Positions 1-8,889 of a stretch of DNA of 64,000 nucleotides are shown piece after piece. The notes beneath the pieces are model-generated. The model did not search any database. It worked only from the letters and a program-made list of their open reading frames with translations, and was not told the origin of the DNA. Location: the NCBI RefSeq assembly GCF_051903925.1, contig NZ_CP173678.1, positions 2,108,001 through 2,172,000 of the forward strand. The letters run 5' to 3'. This DNA comes from G051903925 sp051903925 (GTDB lineage: Bacteria; Pseudomonadota; Alphaproteobacteria; Zavarziniales; Zavarziniaceae). Position 1 is the first letter of the stretch. Each line of letters begins with the position of its first letter. The position numbers and the translations under genes are program-made.

Positions 1-1260
1 CGCGTCCTTCATCCGGTCGACGAAGTAGAAATTGCCCGCGGCATCGGTGCGGAAGGCATCGCCCGTGTGGAACCAGCCATTGCGCCAGGCCCGCGCCGTT
101 GCCTCCGGATTGCGGTGATAGCCGTGGTTCATGGCCCAGGGCATGTCGGTGCGCACGATCAGTTCGCCCAGTTCGCCAGGTCCGACTTCGCAGTCGTTCT
201 CGTCCACCACGCGCACCTCGACCCCGGCACGGGGCCGGCCGGCCACGCCGCGCTCGCTTGGGTTCGCCTCGCTGATGAGGGGGCACGACACTTCCGTCAT
301 GTTGAAGACGGTGAAGATGTCGGTGCCGAAGCGCTCCTTGAACGCGACGCCATCCTCGCTCAGCGGGACCATGGTCGCCATGCGCAGGCTGTGGTCGCGG
401 TCGTCGGGGCTGGGCGGCCGCTTCAGCAGGAAGGGCGTCATGGCGCCGAGCAGGACGGTGGAGGTGACGCCGTGCTTGCGCACGATGTCCCAGAACGCAT
501 CCGTCCGGAACGATTCGGCGAGGACGATCGTGCTGCCGCGGATCAGGGCGCCGTTGACGGCGCCCGTCCCGCCGACATGGAACATGGGCAGGCTGGCCAG
601 GTTCACATCGTCCGGCCCCATGACGTGGCCCAGCGCCATCATCGTCTCGTGGCTCTGGATATACGACGACAGCACGCCCTTGGACGGGCCCGTCGTGCCG
701 GAGGTGTAGACGACGGTCTGCGTATCCCACGGCGCCACGGGGCGCGGCAGATCCTTGAGGCTGTCCGGATCTGCCGACAGGCGCGCCTCTGGCAGGACCT
801 CAAGCCCCGGCAGGTCGACCGGGCCAAGGCCGACCAGGACGACCGTCTTGAGGAGTGCCTTGTCCACCTCGGCCAGGCGACCGGCTAGGCGGTCGTCGGC
901 CACGATCAGGCGGGCGCCCGAATTGGCGACGACATGGGCCAGGATCGTGCCGCGATAGCTGGTGTTGATCGGCACATAGACCGCACCCAGGTAGTTCAAC
1001 GCGTACATCACGGCGACCGCGTGCGGCCCGTTGGGCAGCCAGGAGAGGACGAAATCCTCCTGGTTCACGCCCAGGGCCTGCAGCCCGGCGGCATAGGTGC
1101 GCACCTGCACCGCCAAGTCGCGATAGGTCCAGCGGGTGCCATCCTCGAACACGGCGAACAGCTTGTCCGGCTGCTGGGCGGCGTGGCGGTCGATCAGGTT
1201 GCGGGCGACGCAAGCGTCCGCAGACGGCAGCCTGACCCGATCTCGGGCGTCCTGGGCCAT
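1..1260 (-). CDS. AMP-dependent acyl-CoA synthetase/ligase (3' end outside the window)
   Basis: Adenylate-forming enzyme that activates a carboxylic acid with ATP and transfers it to CoA. The frame is open from an ATG at 1260 to the left edge, giving 420 residues that begin MAQDARDRVRLPSADACVA. Visible motifs are the phosphate-binding loop YTSGTTGPSKG (about residues 180-190) and the hinge-side NGWFHTGDAF (about 400-409), followed by YFVDRMKDA, where the window stops just before the catalytic-lysine C-terminal subdomain. The pattern resembles CaiC-like crotonobetaine/carnitine-CoA ligases, but the substrate cannot be read from sequence. It is divergent from the small secreted protein at 1417. 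Confidence 0.93.
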   Translation of the reverse strand, partial: MAQDARDRVRLPSADACVARNLIDRHAAQQPDKLFAVFEDGTRWTYRDLAVQVRTYAAGLQALGVNQEDFVLSWLPNGPHAVAVMYALNYLGAVYVPINTSYRGTILAHVVANSGARLIVADDRLAGRLAEVDKALLKTVVLVGLGPVDLPGLEVLPEARLSADPDSLKDLPRPVAPWDTQTVVYTSGTTGPSKGVLSSYIQSHETMMALGHVMGPDDVNLASLPMFHVGGTGAVNGALIRGSTIVLAESFRTDAFWDIVRKHGVTSTVLLGAMTPFLLKRPPSPDDRDHSLRMATMVPLSEDGVAFKERFGTDIFTVFNMTEVSCPLISEANPSERGVAGRPRAGVEVRVVDENDCEVGPGELGELIVRTDMPWAMNHGYHRNPEATARAWRNGWFHTGDAFRTDAAGNFYFVDRMKDA

Positions 1261-1416
1261 GGGGGTTCCTCCGGTTCTTGTGCCTGAACGGTGTTCCGTT
1301 TCCGGGCCAGTATGCCGCCTTGGAGGCTATCAGGCGACACGCTGCGATACCGAAAGTTCATAACTGTGGGGCGAAGCTGTGGCGCCCGGCATCAGGCCGG
1401 TTCAAGGGGGAAACAC

Positions 1417-1743
1417 ATGCGTCTGTCCACGCGCGCCGCGGGCCTTGTCCTGGCGCTGGGCCTGGTGTCGGCTCCGGCCCTGGCCGAGGACCTGCAGTTC
1501 AGCTTCGTGAATGCGACTGGCGCCGCCGTGACCGAGATCTACATCTCGCCCGTCGGCGTCGATTCCTGGGAAGACAACCTGGTGTCCAGCGCCCTGGCGC
1601 CGGGCGAGACCGGCACCGCGACGATCGCGGATGGCCGCTCCGTGTGCGAGTACGACATCAAGACCGTGTTCGACGATGGCGACACGGCCGAAAGCCGCAA
1701 CGTCAACCTGTGCGAACTGGGCACCTATACCGTCCACGAGTAA
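1417..1743 (+). CDS. Small secreted protein of unknown function
   Basis: A 108-residue protein with a classical signal peptide (MRLSTRAAGLVLALGLVSAP, cleavage likely after ALA near residue 23). The mature part, about 85 residues, is acidic and probably beta-rich, with ISPVGVDSWEDN, a LAPGETGTATI segment and two cysteines (SVCEYDI, NLCELGT) that could form a disulfide. I recognise this general layout from small periplasmic proteins of unassigned role in proteobacteria. I chose the ATG at 1417 because AAGGGGG lies 6 bases upstream and the signal peptide starts there; an in-frame ATG at 1291 would add an unlikely leader. Confidence 0.8.
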   Translation: MRLSTRAAGLVLALGLVSAPALAEDLQFSFVNATGAAVTEIYISPVGVDSWEDNLVSSALAPGETGTATIADGRSVCEYDIKTVFDDGDTAESRNVNLCELGTYTVHE

Positions 1744-1794
1744 CGCAATCGCCCGCGCTCCGGTCGCAACCGGGGCGCCCTGGCACGGGCGGTG

Positions 1795-1800
1795 CTATAG
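1795..1800 (+). promoter_or_regulatory. Candidate -10 element for a leaderless transcript
   Basis: CTATAG lies 9 bases before the ATG at 1810 and no Shine-Dalgarno is seen between them. A transcript starting 7-9 bases downstream would begin at or next to the start codon. No convincing -35 box is visible. This is inference from spacing only. Confidence 0.35.
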
Positions 1801-1809
1801 GCTTCGGCC

Positions 1810-2883
1810 ATGACGCGCACCGCCCTGCCTGACGACCTGGTCCAGGCGCTGACCGCCCTGGGCCGGGTCCTGGCCAAGGCGCGGCAGCAGCGCCAGGCCC
1901 CCCGCTTCGCCCTTTCGGACGAGGGGACGCGATCCCTCATCGCGCGCAGCGTGCGTGGGCTGCTGGCCGTGCCGGCGGCGATGATCGGCCCTGCCGACAC
2001 CGCGGTTCCTCGACTGGCGGCCCTGTACGGCCATCCTGCCGGGCCGCCCACCCTGGTCGACCGCTTCTGGCCTCGGCCCAGCGACATCGACCTGATGGCG
2101 GCGGGCGGCGGGCTGGAATACCTGATGCTGTTCCACCGCAGCGGCTTCGTGCGCGAAGCGGCGCTGGGCCGGCTGGGGGGAGGCCTGCCCACGCCCTTTG
2201 CCGTGGCGGCCATCGCCCTGCGCCTCAACGACTGGGTGCCGCAGGTGGCGGACGCGGCCGAGCGGGCCCTGGCGCGGACGTTGCCGGGCACGGCACCCGC
2301 GGTCCTGGCCGGTGCCGCGGTCGGCCTGATCCCCCGCCTGGACCAGTGGCAGCGCTGGACGCCGGTGCGTCGCGCGGGACTGGCGGCGATGTTCCGCCGG
2401 CCCGACGTGGCGGGCGAGCTGTTCGGCCTGCTGACCCGTCAGGCCACGGGGCCGATGGCGGCGACCTTGCGCTTCCTGTTGCAGGAGCCGGGCATGGATG
2501 GTGCGCTGCTTGCGCTGGCGCAGCAGGGGGCCCAGGCGCAGGTGCGCGCCGTGGCGCTGGAGACGCTGCTGGCGGGCAGTGCCACCTGGGTCACGGGGCG
2601 GGAGATCCATTGGATCGACCGCACGATGGGGCGCGGTCGCTGGGTGCCGACGATCGGCAGGCGCGCCGTCAGCGCGCCGCTGGACTTGCCCGATCTGCTG
2701 GCCATCGGCCTGGCCGACCGAGCGGCGACGGTGCGCAAGGTCGCCGGTATCGCCCTGGTGCGCCGGTTTTCCACCCTGCCGCCGGTCCTGGTCGCCGACC
2801 TGACGGCCCGCCTGGCCGCCGACGGCGCCGCCTCGGTGCGGGGCATCGGGGCGTGGCTCCAGAAGGCGACGCAGCCCGCCTAG
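1810..2883 (+). CDS. HEAT-like alpha-solenoid protein, function unknown
   Basis: A 357-residue protein with no signal peptide or membrane segment. It is rich in Ala, Leu and Arg and shows repeated amphipathic helix pairs (for example residues about 100-170, 190-240 and 290-350: LEYLMLFHRSGFVREAALG, VRKVAGIALVRRF), which fits HEAT-repeat-like packing and a protein-binding role. No catalytic motif was recognised. It ends 7 bases before the convergent DeoR-type gene and has no obvious partner gene. The start is the ATG at 1810; the lack of a ribosome-binding site and the CTATAG box upstream suggest leaderless translation. Confidence 0.75.
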   Translation: MTRTALPDDLVQALTALGRVLAKARQQRQAPRFALSDEGTRSLIARSVRGLLAVPAAMIGPADTAVPRLAALYGHPAGPPTLVDRFWPRPSDIDLMAAGGGLEYLMLFHRSGFVREAALGRLGGGLPTPFAVAAIALRLNDWVPQVADAAERALARTLPGTAPAVLAGAAVGLIPRLDQWQRWTPVRRAGLAAMFRRPDVAGELFGLLTRQATGPMAATLRFLLQEPGMDGALLALAQQGAQAQVRAVALETLLAGSATWVTGREIHWIDRTMGRGRWVPTIGRRAVSAPLDLPDLLAIGLADRAATVRKVAGIALVRRFSTLPPVLVADLTARLAADGAASVRGIGAWLQKATQPA

Positions 2884-2890
2884 GCGGCCC

Positions 2891-3703
2891 TCACGCGTCG
2901 GCGATGCGCAGGGCGAGGCCCGCGTCCTGGACCGCGCGGGCGAGGCCCGGCGGCAGGCTGGTGTCGGTGACCAGGTCGGCAATGCCGGCCAGCGGCATCA
3001 CCCGCTCCAGCAGGGGCACGTTGAACTTGGCATGGTCCATCATGAACACGCCGCGCTTCGACCGTTCGAACATGGTGCGCTTGACCCAGCAGGCCTGGCT
3101 GTCGACGTCGGTCGGGCCATCCTCCGTCAGGCCGCCCGCGCTGGTGAAGGCCAGCGTCGCGTGGAAGCGGTTGAGGAAGGCGCAGGTGTCCTGGCCATAG
3201 ACCCCCGCTTCCTGCGGGGCGAACGTGCCGGGGCAAAGGATCACCCGCGCCTGGGCCGAGCCGCCCAGCGCCAGGGCGATGTCCAGGCCGTTGGTGATCA
3301 CCGTGACTTCGACCGCCAGGGCGGCCAGGCGGCGCGCCAGGTGCAGCGTGGTGGCGCCCGAATCGATCATCAGGACGTCGCCCGGCGCGACCAGGGCGGC
3401 GGCGGCGGCGGCGATCCGCTCCCGCTCCGCCACCATCGCCGCGTTGCGTTCGCGCACGGCGGGCTCCCGCCCCATGGAGGTGGTGGCGCCGCCATAGGTG
3501 CGCGCGACCAGGCCGCGGTCGGAGAGGTGGTCGATGTCGCGGCGCACCGTCTCGGTCGAGACGCGGAAGACGTCGGCCAGGGCCGATATGCGCACCGTGG
3601 GGTTCGAGCGCAGCTCCGCGATGATGCGGCGGTGGCGTTCCGCGCGCTCCAGACGGGTGCCGCGTCCCCCGCCATCCGGGGCCAGGGCGATCACGCTCGT
3701 CAC
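2891..3703 (-). CDS. DeoR/GlpR-family transcriptional regulator
   Basis: A 270-residue sugar-phosphate-responsive repressor. The N-terminal DeoR helix-turn-helix spans about residues 22-75 (RISALADVFRVSTETVRRDI, then RTYGGA), followed by the DeoRC effector domain with the characteristic IDSGATTLHLARRL and VITNGLDIALAL segments, which in this family bind a phosphorylated sugar. It starts with GTG at 3703 and overlaps the stop of the upstream TIM-barrel gene by 4 bases (GTGA), so the two are translationally coupled. The repressor probably controls the barrel gene and may act on the 4381-4697 intergenic region. Confidence 0.9.
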   Translation of the reverse strand: MTSVIALAPDGGGRGTRLERAERHRRIIAELRSNPTVRISALADVFRVSTETVRRDIDHLSDRGLVARTYGGATTSMGREPAVRERNAAMVAERERIAAAAAALVAPGDVLMIDSGATTLHLARRLAALAVEVTVITNGLDIALALGGSAQARVILCPGTFAPQEAGVYGQDTCAFLNRFHATLAFTSAGGLTEDGPTDVDSQACWVKRTMFERSKRGVFMMDHAKFNVPLLERVMPLAGIADLVTDTSLPPGLARAVQDAGLALRIADA

Positions 3704-4380
3704 GCGCAGGCCGCCAGGATGTCGGCCAATTGCGAGCGCAAGGCCCCCTTGGAGGGGCTGAAGCCGCCGTCGAACGCGGCAGAACCGACGGTGAAGGCGT
3801 CGACCCCCGCATCGGCCAGGAGGCGGATCCGCTCGGGCGAATCGATGTTGCCGGCGACCACCAGCGTGCCGCGGGTCGCGGCGCGCGCGGCGCGGACCAG
3901 GTCCATGGGATCAGCCTCCGTCGCGCGGTAGGCCAGCAGATCGACGCCCCCGGCGCCCATCGCCTCGTACCGGCGACAGTCGGCGGCGATGTCGTCCGGG
4001 CTGCCGCCCAGCTTGGTGGGGTGGCCGAGCGGCCGGCCCGGGAAGGGCAGGTAGGCGATGGCCGTACCCTTAAGGATGGCCAGCACCTCCGCCACCTGGG
4101 TGCCGCCCATGACGCAGTCGACGCCGATCTCCAGAGCGGCGCGGGCCGAGGCCAGGCTGTCCGCCGGGCTGGTCGAGACGACCTCCAGATAGCTCCTGGC
4201 GCCCGTTGCCTTGATCCGGCGGTTGAGCTCGACCAGCGTCGCCTTGGGCGCGCCCACGTCCTTGAAGCCGACATGGCGCAGGCCCGCGTCGGCGATGCCG
4301 TCGATCACCGCCAGGCAGTCCTCGACCGTGCGATCGGACCGGGTGAGCATGAAGATGAACTCGATCCTGGATCGCGTCAT
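3700..4380 (-). CDS. Phosphate-binding TIM-barrel protein (HisA/RPE-like superfamily), unassigned
   Basis: A 226-residue single-domain beta/alpha barrel. Visible features are an N-terminal strand with IEFIFMLTRSD, the segment AGLRHVGFKDVG, and C-terminal strands VVAGNIDSPERIRLL and AFTVGSAAFDGGF, which look like the standard phosphate-binding loops of ribulose-phosphate-binding barrels. No family-specific catalytic signature let me name the reaction. Coupling to a DeoR regulator suggests a phosphorylated sugar or sugar-derived substrate. The start at 4380 has a G-rich site about 9 bases upstream; an ATG at 4389 is the alternative. Confidence 0.75.
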   Translation of the reverse strand: MTRSRIEFIFMLTRSDRTVEDCLAVIDGIADAGLRHVGFKDVGAPKATLVELNRRIKATGARSYLEVVSTSPADSLASARAALEIGVDCVMGGTQVAEVLAILKGTAIAYLPFPGRPLGHPTKLGGSPDDIAADCRRYEAMGAGGVDLLAYRATEADPMDLVRAARAATRGTLVVAGNIDSPERIRLLADAGVDAFTVGSAAFDGGFSPSKGALRSQLADILAACA

Positions 4381-4443
4381 GGATCCCATCCCCCAACGGG
4401 TCGCGGCCTTTATGCCAGGATTACAACAAAAGCGCTTTGGAAG

Positions 4444-4471
4444 TGCCAAATTTCGTGTGGTACTTTTGGCA
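4444..4471. promoter_or_regulatory. Candidate DeoR operator in a divergent promoter region
   Basis: TGCCAAA (4444-4450) and TTTGGCA (4465-4471) form a 7-bp inverted repeat with a 14-bp spacer, in an AT-richer island of the 308-bp gap between the TIM-barrel gene and the ABC binding protein. The position suits control of the barrel/DeoR operon. The rest of the gap (4381-4697) holds no other gene that I can support. Confidence 0.4.
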
Positions 4472-4697
4472 TTGCGCTGCCGAAGACGGGCGGCGCAGGA
4501 TTGCGGGGCGCCGCGGTGCGGCAGGACGGGGTGAACAGGCAGGAGTGGGGCAGTCTGGTCGTTGAGCGGTTGCGTCTGAGTTGTGGAGGGCGTTGAGCAC
4601 ATGGGGAGCGCGGGGGCGGTTCTCGCGGTCACCCTGGATACGCGTCGAGGTCGGCGGAGGGCCGGCTTCCTGACCACGAACGAGGGGAGACTTCGCG

Positions 4698-5843
4698 ATG
4701 AGGATCAGCCGTCGAAGCTTCATGCAGGGGGCCGCAGCGCTGTCGGGCGTGGCGCTGGCCGGACCCCTGGCGCGCCGGGCCCATGCCGCGCGCGAGAAGG
4801 AAATGAACATCCTGTGCTGGGAGGGCTACAACTCGGCCCAGGTGCTGGACCCCTGGCGCGAGAAGCATGGCGCCACGGTCAAGGCCGAGTCCCTGACCAA
4901 CGATCCCACGATGATCAACCGCCTGCGCGCGGGCGAGACGAACGTCTGGGACCTGATCAACGTCAACAATCCCTGGGCGCGCAAGGTCATGTACCCGGAA
5001 GGGTTGATCAAGCCGCTGGACCGGGCGACGTTCGAGCCGCATTTCGAGAAGATGCTGCCGTCGTTCAAGCCGCCCTACAAGTGGGCGATGAGCGACGATG
5101 GCAAGGAACTGCTGGGCATCTGCCAGCGCTTCGGTCCCTATAGCTACGTCGTCAACACGGACAAGATCAGCCGCGCGACGGCCGAGGACCAGGGCTGGGA
5201 CCTGTTCAACGATGCGGCCAATGCCGGCAAGTACGGCATCCTGGATTCGGAGGACTGGAACGTCTTCAACATCTGCCTGATTGCCGGCTTCAATCCCTTC
5301 GTCGAGCACACGCCCGAGCAGGTCGCGGCGTTCGAGGCGACGGCCAAGAAGGTGTTCAAGGGGGCCAAGCTGGTGGGCGACATCGCCACCATGAACCAGG
5401 CCCTGATCTCGGGCGAGATCGACTTCCACATGACGGGCGGCACCTATTCCGCGTCGCCCGCGCGGGCCGACGGGCACCCGGAAATCCGCGGCATCACGCC
5501 CCTGCGGGGGCCGGTCGACGGCAAGGGCGGCATTGCCTGGATCGAGGTGACCTCCATCGTCAACAATCCGCAATTGTCGCCGCTGGCGGCGCCGTTCCTG
5601 GAATACGTGCAGGACCCGGCGGTGGCGCATACCGTCGCCTTTGCCGAGGGCACGTTCAATCCGGTGACGCAGATGGGCAATCCCGACTGCTTCAAGCTGT
5701 TCACCAAGGAGGAACTGGATGCGATCCAGTGGGACAGCCTGGAGGAGGAGATGGCGCGCTCGATCGAGTACGACATCGTGCCCGACTATCCCAAGCTGCT
5801 GGAGATCATGACCGCTGCCAAGCGCGAGGCCGGCGGCGGCTGA
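4698..5843 (+). CDS. PotD-type ABC transporter substrate-binding protein, Tat-exported
   Basis: A 381-residue periplasmic binding protein of the polyamine/2-aminoethylphosphonate type. A twin-arginine signal (SRRSFMQGAAALSGVALAGP, cleavage near AHA at residue 30) implies folded export. The mature part starts with the strand MNILCWEGYNS, typical of the PotD/F family, and contains MTGGTYSASPA and YDIVPDYPKLLEIM. It heads a transport operon: ATPase (5972), permeases (7179, 8074). Polyamine-like cargo is the family default; the actual ligand is unknown. Confidence 0.9.
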   Translation: MRISRRSFMQGAAALSGVALAGPLARRAHAAREKEMNILCWEGYNSAQVLDPWREKHGATVKAESLTNDPTMINRLRAGETNVWDLINVNNPWARKVMYPEGLIKPLDRATFEPHFEKMLPSFKPPYKWAMSDDGKELLGICQRFGPYSYVVNTDKISRATAEDQGWDLFNDAANAGKYGILDSEDWNVFNICLIAGFNPFVEHTPEQVAAFEATAKKVFKGAKLVGDIATMNQALISGEIDFHMTGGTYSASPARADGHPEIRGITPLRGPVDGKGGIAWIEVTSIVNNPQLSPLAAPFLEYVQDPAVAHTVAFAEGTFNPVTQMGNPDCFKLFTKEELDAIQWDSLEEEMARSIEYDIVPDYPKLLEIMTAAKREAGGG

Positions 5844-5870
5844 GCCCGGGCATTGTGGCCCGCCCCTACC

Positions 5871-5905
5871 GAGCCCCCTCACTTTCGCGGGGCCGGGGGG
5901 AGAGG
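5871..5905. repeat. Short GC-rich palindromic fragment between ABC genes
   Basis: A run of C5 and G5 stretches around TTTCGCGGGG (about 35 bp) resembles half of the CCCTCCCCC-type elements at 35406 and 40572. It could form a hairpin that reduces read-through from the highly expressed binding-protein gene. Assignment to that family is tentative. Confidence 0.3.
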
Positions 5906-5971
5906 ACAGGGGCGCGCGTCGGCTCCACAGATCAGGCTGTGTAACCAGGGTGATTTCATGATCCGGTGTGC

Positions 5972-7030
5972 ATGACGGCGCCGTTCCTGCAACTGGTCGG
6001 CCTGACCAAGAGTTTCGGGCCGCTGAACGCCGTTGCCGGCATCAACCTTGATGTCGGCGAGGGCGAGTTCTTCACGATCGTGGGGCCTTCGGGCTCTGGC
6101 AAGACGACGCTGCTGCGCATGCTGGCCGGCATGGAAGGCCCGACCAGTGGGACGATCGTGCTCGCCGGGCAGGACATCACCGACCTGCCGGCCAATCGCC
6201 GGCCCACCTGCATGGTGTTCCAGTCCCTGGCACTGTTCCCGCACCGGACGGTGGGCCAGAACATCGAGTTCCCACTGAAGATCCGGGGTGTTGCCGCCGA
6301 AACCAGGCGCGCCCGCGCGCTGGAGCTGATGCGCCTCCTGCGGCTGCCCGAGGGCTACTACGCCAAGCCGGTCACGCAGTGCTCGGGCGGCGAGCGCCAG
6401 CGCGTCGCCCTGGCCCGGGCCTTTGCCTATGACCCCAAGATCCTGTTCTTTGACGAGCCGCTGTCGGCCATCGACTATAAGTTGCGCAAGACGCTGGAGA
6501 AGGAGCTGAAGGACATTCACCGCGAGTCGGGGAAGACCTTCATCTACATCACCCACAGCCTGGAGGAGGCGATGGTGATGTCCGACAGGATCGGCGTCAT
6601 GCGCGCCGGCCGACTGGTCCAGGTCGGCACGCCGGCCGAGATCTACAACCGGCCGCGCGATCGCTTCGTGGCCGAGTTCATGGGCGAGGTGAACCTGATC
6701 GACGTCCGCGCCGGGCCGGGGGGCCTTGAGGGCGTCAATGTCCCCGGGACGTTCCGGGGCCCGGCGGCGCCGGACGGCTTCGCCGGCGGCCACCTGGTGA
6801 TCCGGCCCGAGGCGATGCGCTTCCTGCGATCGGCGGCGGAGGCGGACAATGCGGTGACGGGACGCCTCTACAACGAATATGCGCTGGGCTCGCGCACGCA
6901 GTACCAGGTGCGGGTGGGGACCCATGTCTTCATCGTCGAGCGCCTGCGCCAGCAGGACGACGGCCCCGCCCTCGACTCCGAGGTCACGATCGGCTGGGAC
7001 GCGCGCGACAGCGTGCTGGTGCCGGGATGA
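5972..7030 (+). CDS. ABC transporter ATP-binding protein (PotA type)
   Basis: A 352-residue ATPase that powers the importer. Walker A is GPSGSGKTT (about residues 38-46), the signature is CSGGERQRVALARA (about 140-153, with Cys in place of the usual Leu), Walker B is ILFFDEPLS, and the switch histidine is in YITHSLEEA. A TOBE-like C-terminal regulatory domain follows residue 250. The ATG at 5972 is preferred to the in-frame GTG at 5966. It follows the binding protein by 128 bp and precedes the two permeases. Confidence 0.93.
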   Translation: MTAPFLQLVGLTKSFGPLNAVAGINLDVGEGEFFTIVGPSGSGKTTLLRMLAGMEGPTSGTIVLAGQDITDLPANRRPTCMVFQSLALFPHRTVGQNIEFPLKIRGVAAETRRARALELMRLLRLPEGYYAKPVTQCSGGERQRVALARAFAYDPKILFFDEPLSAIDYKLRKTLEKELKDIHRESGKTFIYITHSLEEAMVMSDRIGVMRAGRLVQVGTPAEIYNRPRDRFVAEFMGEVNLIDVRAGPGGLEGVNVPGTFRGPAAPDGFAGGHLVIRPEAMRFLRSAAEADNAVTGRLYNEYALGSRTQYQVRVGTHVFIVERLRQQDDGPALDSEVTIGWDARDSVLVPG

Positions 7031-7052
7031 TTCCAGTCCTGCCCTTGGCCAA

Positions 7053-7155
7053 CCTCATCCTGAGGTGCGAGCGCAGCGAGCCTCGAAGGATGGGCAGCCG
7101 GCGCGCGGGTGGCCCATCCTTCGAGACGGCCTGCGGCCTCCTCAGAATGAGGATG
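7053..7155. repeat. Intergenic palindromic repeat, CCTCATCCTGAGG type
   Basis: A roughly 100-bp element between the ATPase and permease genes. The outer arms CCTCATCCTGAGG and CCTCAGAATGAGG bracket inner arms CCTCGAAGGATGGGC and GCCCATCCTTCGAGA, so the whole can fold into a long hairpin. A related copy lies at 28974-29089. Repeats of this kind are widespread between genes in alphaproteobacteria. Confidence 0.8.
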
Positions 7156-7178
7156 GATTTGCCCGAGAAGGGGAAGGA

Positions 7179-8063
7179 ATGACCCGGCCGCTGCTCAAGG
7201 CGGTGCCGCTGGGCTTGCGGTTCAGCCTGCCGGTCGTGCTCCTGTTGCTGGTCGGCTTCGCCGCGCCGCTGTTGGCGGTCGTCGGCTACAGCTTCGTCGA
7301 GCCGCGGACGTTTGCGCTGCTGGGGCCGGAGGCGCAGGGGCCGACGCTTGCCAACTACCGCGCGATCTTCAACCCGGCCAACACCGTCTATACCTCGTTC
7401 GTCTGGTCGCTGCTGCTGGCGGCGCAGACGGTGGTCATCCTGGTCGTGGTGTGCTGGCCCATTGCCTATGGCCTGTCGTTCCTGTTCGGACGCTTCGCCA
7501 ACCTGGTGACGCTTGCCTTCGTGATGCCGCTGTTCATCTCGGAGAACGTGCGCCTCTATGGCTGGGTGCTGTTCTTCATCAAGGGCGGCGTGCTGGACGG
7601 CACGTTCCGCAGCCTGTTCGGGGTGGGGGTGGAGGCGCCGCTGTTCACGCCCGTCGCGATCGTGTTCGGCATGGTCTATGTCTACCTGCCCTTCATGCTC
7701 TTCCCCATGACCCTGGGCCTGTCGATGGTGCCCAAGGACCTGAAGGATGCGGCCTTCGACCTGGGGGCCAGCCGCTTCCAGGTCTTTCGCGAGGTGGAAC
7801 TGCCGCTGGCCATGCCAGGCCTGATGATCGGGGCGCTGCTGACCTTCGTCCTGGCCGTGGGCGCCGTGGCCGAGGCCAAGGTGCTGGGCGGTCAGTCCAT
7901 CATCGTCATCACCCACGATATCGAGATCGCCTTCACCTATGCCCAGAACTGGCCCATGGGGGCAGCACTGTCCGTGCTCCTGATGCTGGTCGTGGGCAGC
8001 CTCGTCGTGGCCGTGCTGCGCTATCTCGACCTCGACCGCATCCTGGGCAGGGCCCGGTCGTGA
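7179..8063 (+). CDS. ABC transporter permease (PotB type)
   Basis: A 294-residue inner-membrane permease with six predicted membrane segments (first at about residues 14-36). The EAA loop that contacts the ATPase is DLKDAAFDLGASRFQVFREV (about 190-209). The ATG at 7179 has GGGAAGGA directly upstream and follows the palindromic repeat; the frame extends further upstream only through that repeat and the ATPase shadow. It is followed at 10 bp by the second permease. Confidence 0.92.
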   Translation: MTRPLLKAVPLGLRFSLPVVLLLLVGFAAPLLAVVGYSFVEPRTFALLGPEAQGPTLANYRAIFNPANTVYTSFVWSLLLAAQTVVILVVVCWPIAYGLSFLFGRFANLVTLAFVMPLFISENVRLYGWVLFFIKGGVLDGTFRSLFGVGVEAPLFTPVAIVFGMVYVYLPFMLFPMTLGLSMVPKDLKDAAFDLGASRFQVFREVELPLAMPGLMIGALLTFVLAVGAVAEAKVLGGQSIIVITHDIEIAFTYAQNWPMGAALSVLLMLVVGSLVVAVLRYLDLDRILGRARS

Positions 8064-8073
8064 GGGAAACGTC

Positions 8074-8886
8074 GTGAGCGGGGGCACGGCGACGGCGACG
8101 CGGCGCAGCCGGGGGCTGGTCACGCTGTGGACCAGTGCCGTCGTCCTGTTCATCTACCTGCCGGCGTTCTGCGGGCTGCTCGCCTCCCTCTCGCAGTCGC
8201 GCTACTTCGCCTTCCCGGTCAAGGCCTGGTCGACCAAGTGGTGGGAGGCGGCGCTCGGCTCGTTCGAGGTTGAGCAGCTGATCCGCACCTCCCTCACCAT
8301 CGCGCTGATCGTGACGGCGATATCGGTCGTGCTGGCCTTCATGGGGGCGCTGGCCTTTGCCCGCTACAACTGGCGCGGGCGCAAGCTGTACCAGAAGCTG
8401 GTCCTGCTGCCGATCTTCTTTCCCCAGTCGGTGTTGGGCCTGTCCCTGCTCCTGTGGTTCAACGCGCTGGGCCTGACCCTGTCGTGGCAGACGGCGGTAT
8501 TCGCCCATCTGGTATGGATCGTGCCGGTCGTGACCCTGGTCATCGCCATCCAGGTCTATTCCTTCGACCCCGCACTGGAGGAGGCGGCCTTCGACCTGGG
8601 CGCCAGCCGCTGGCAGGTCCTGCGGGAGGTGACGCTGCCGGTGCTGTGGCCGGGCATCTTCTCCGGCGCGCTGTTCGCCTTCCTGCTGTCCTGGGGCAAT
8701 TTTCCGCTGTCGCTGTTCACCACTGGCGCCGACAGCACGCTGCCCAAATATCTCTATGCCAAGATGGTGGCCGGCTATACGCCCAGCGTGCCGACGCTGG
8801 GTGTGATCTCCACCCTGGGGGCGGCGACGCTGATGGCGCTGGGCTACCTGGTGGTGCGGACGGCGCGGCGCCTGCGCGGAGGGTAA
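8074..8886 (+). CDS. ABC transporter permease (PotC type)
   Basis: A 270-residue permease, second half of the membrane channel. Six hydrophobic helices are visible, with the EAA motif in LEEAAFDLGASRWQVLREV (about residues 168-186). It starts with GTG at 8074, 10 bases after the PotB-type gene, and is followed after 3 bases by the oxygenase gene at 8890, so all are probably one transcript. Confidence 0.92.
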   Translation: MSGGTATATRRSRGLVTLWTSAVVLFIYLPAFCGLLASLSQSRYFAFPVKAWSTKWWEAALGSFEVEQLIRTSLTIALIVTAISVVLAFMGALAFARYNWRGRKLYQKLVLLPIFFPQSVLGLSLLLWFNALGLTLSWQTAVFAHLVWIVPVVTLVIAIQVYSFDPALEEAAFDLGASRWQVLREVTLPVLWPGIFSGALFAFLLSWGNFPLSLFTTGADSTLPKYLYAKMVAGYTPSVPTLGVISTLGAATLMALGYLVVRTARRLRGG

Positions 8887-8889
8887 GTG

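Noticed and set aside
1291..1743. Extended 150-residue form of the small secreted protein
   Set aside because: It would bury the signal peptide behind 42 extra residues and ignores the good ribosome-binding site before 1417.
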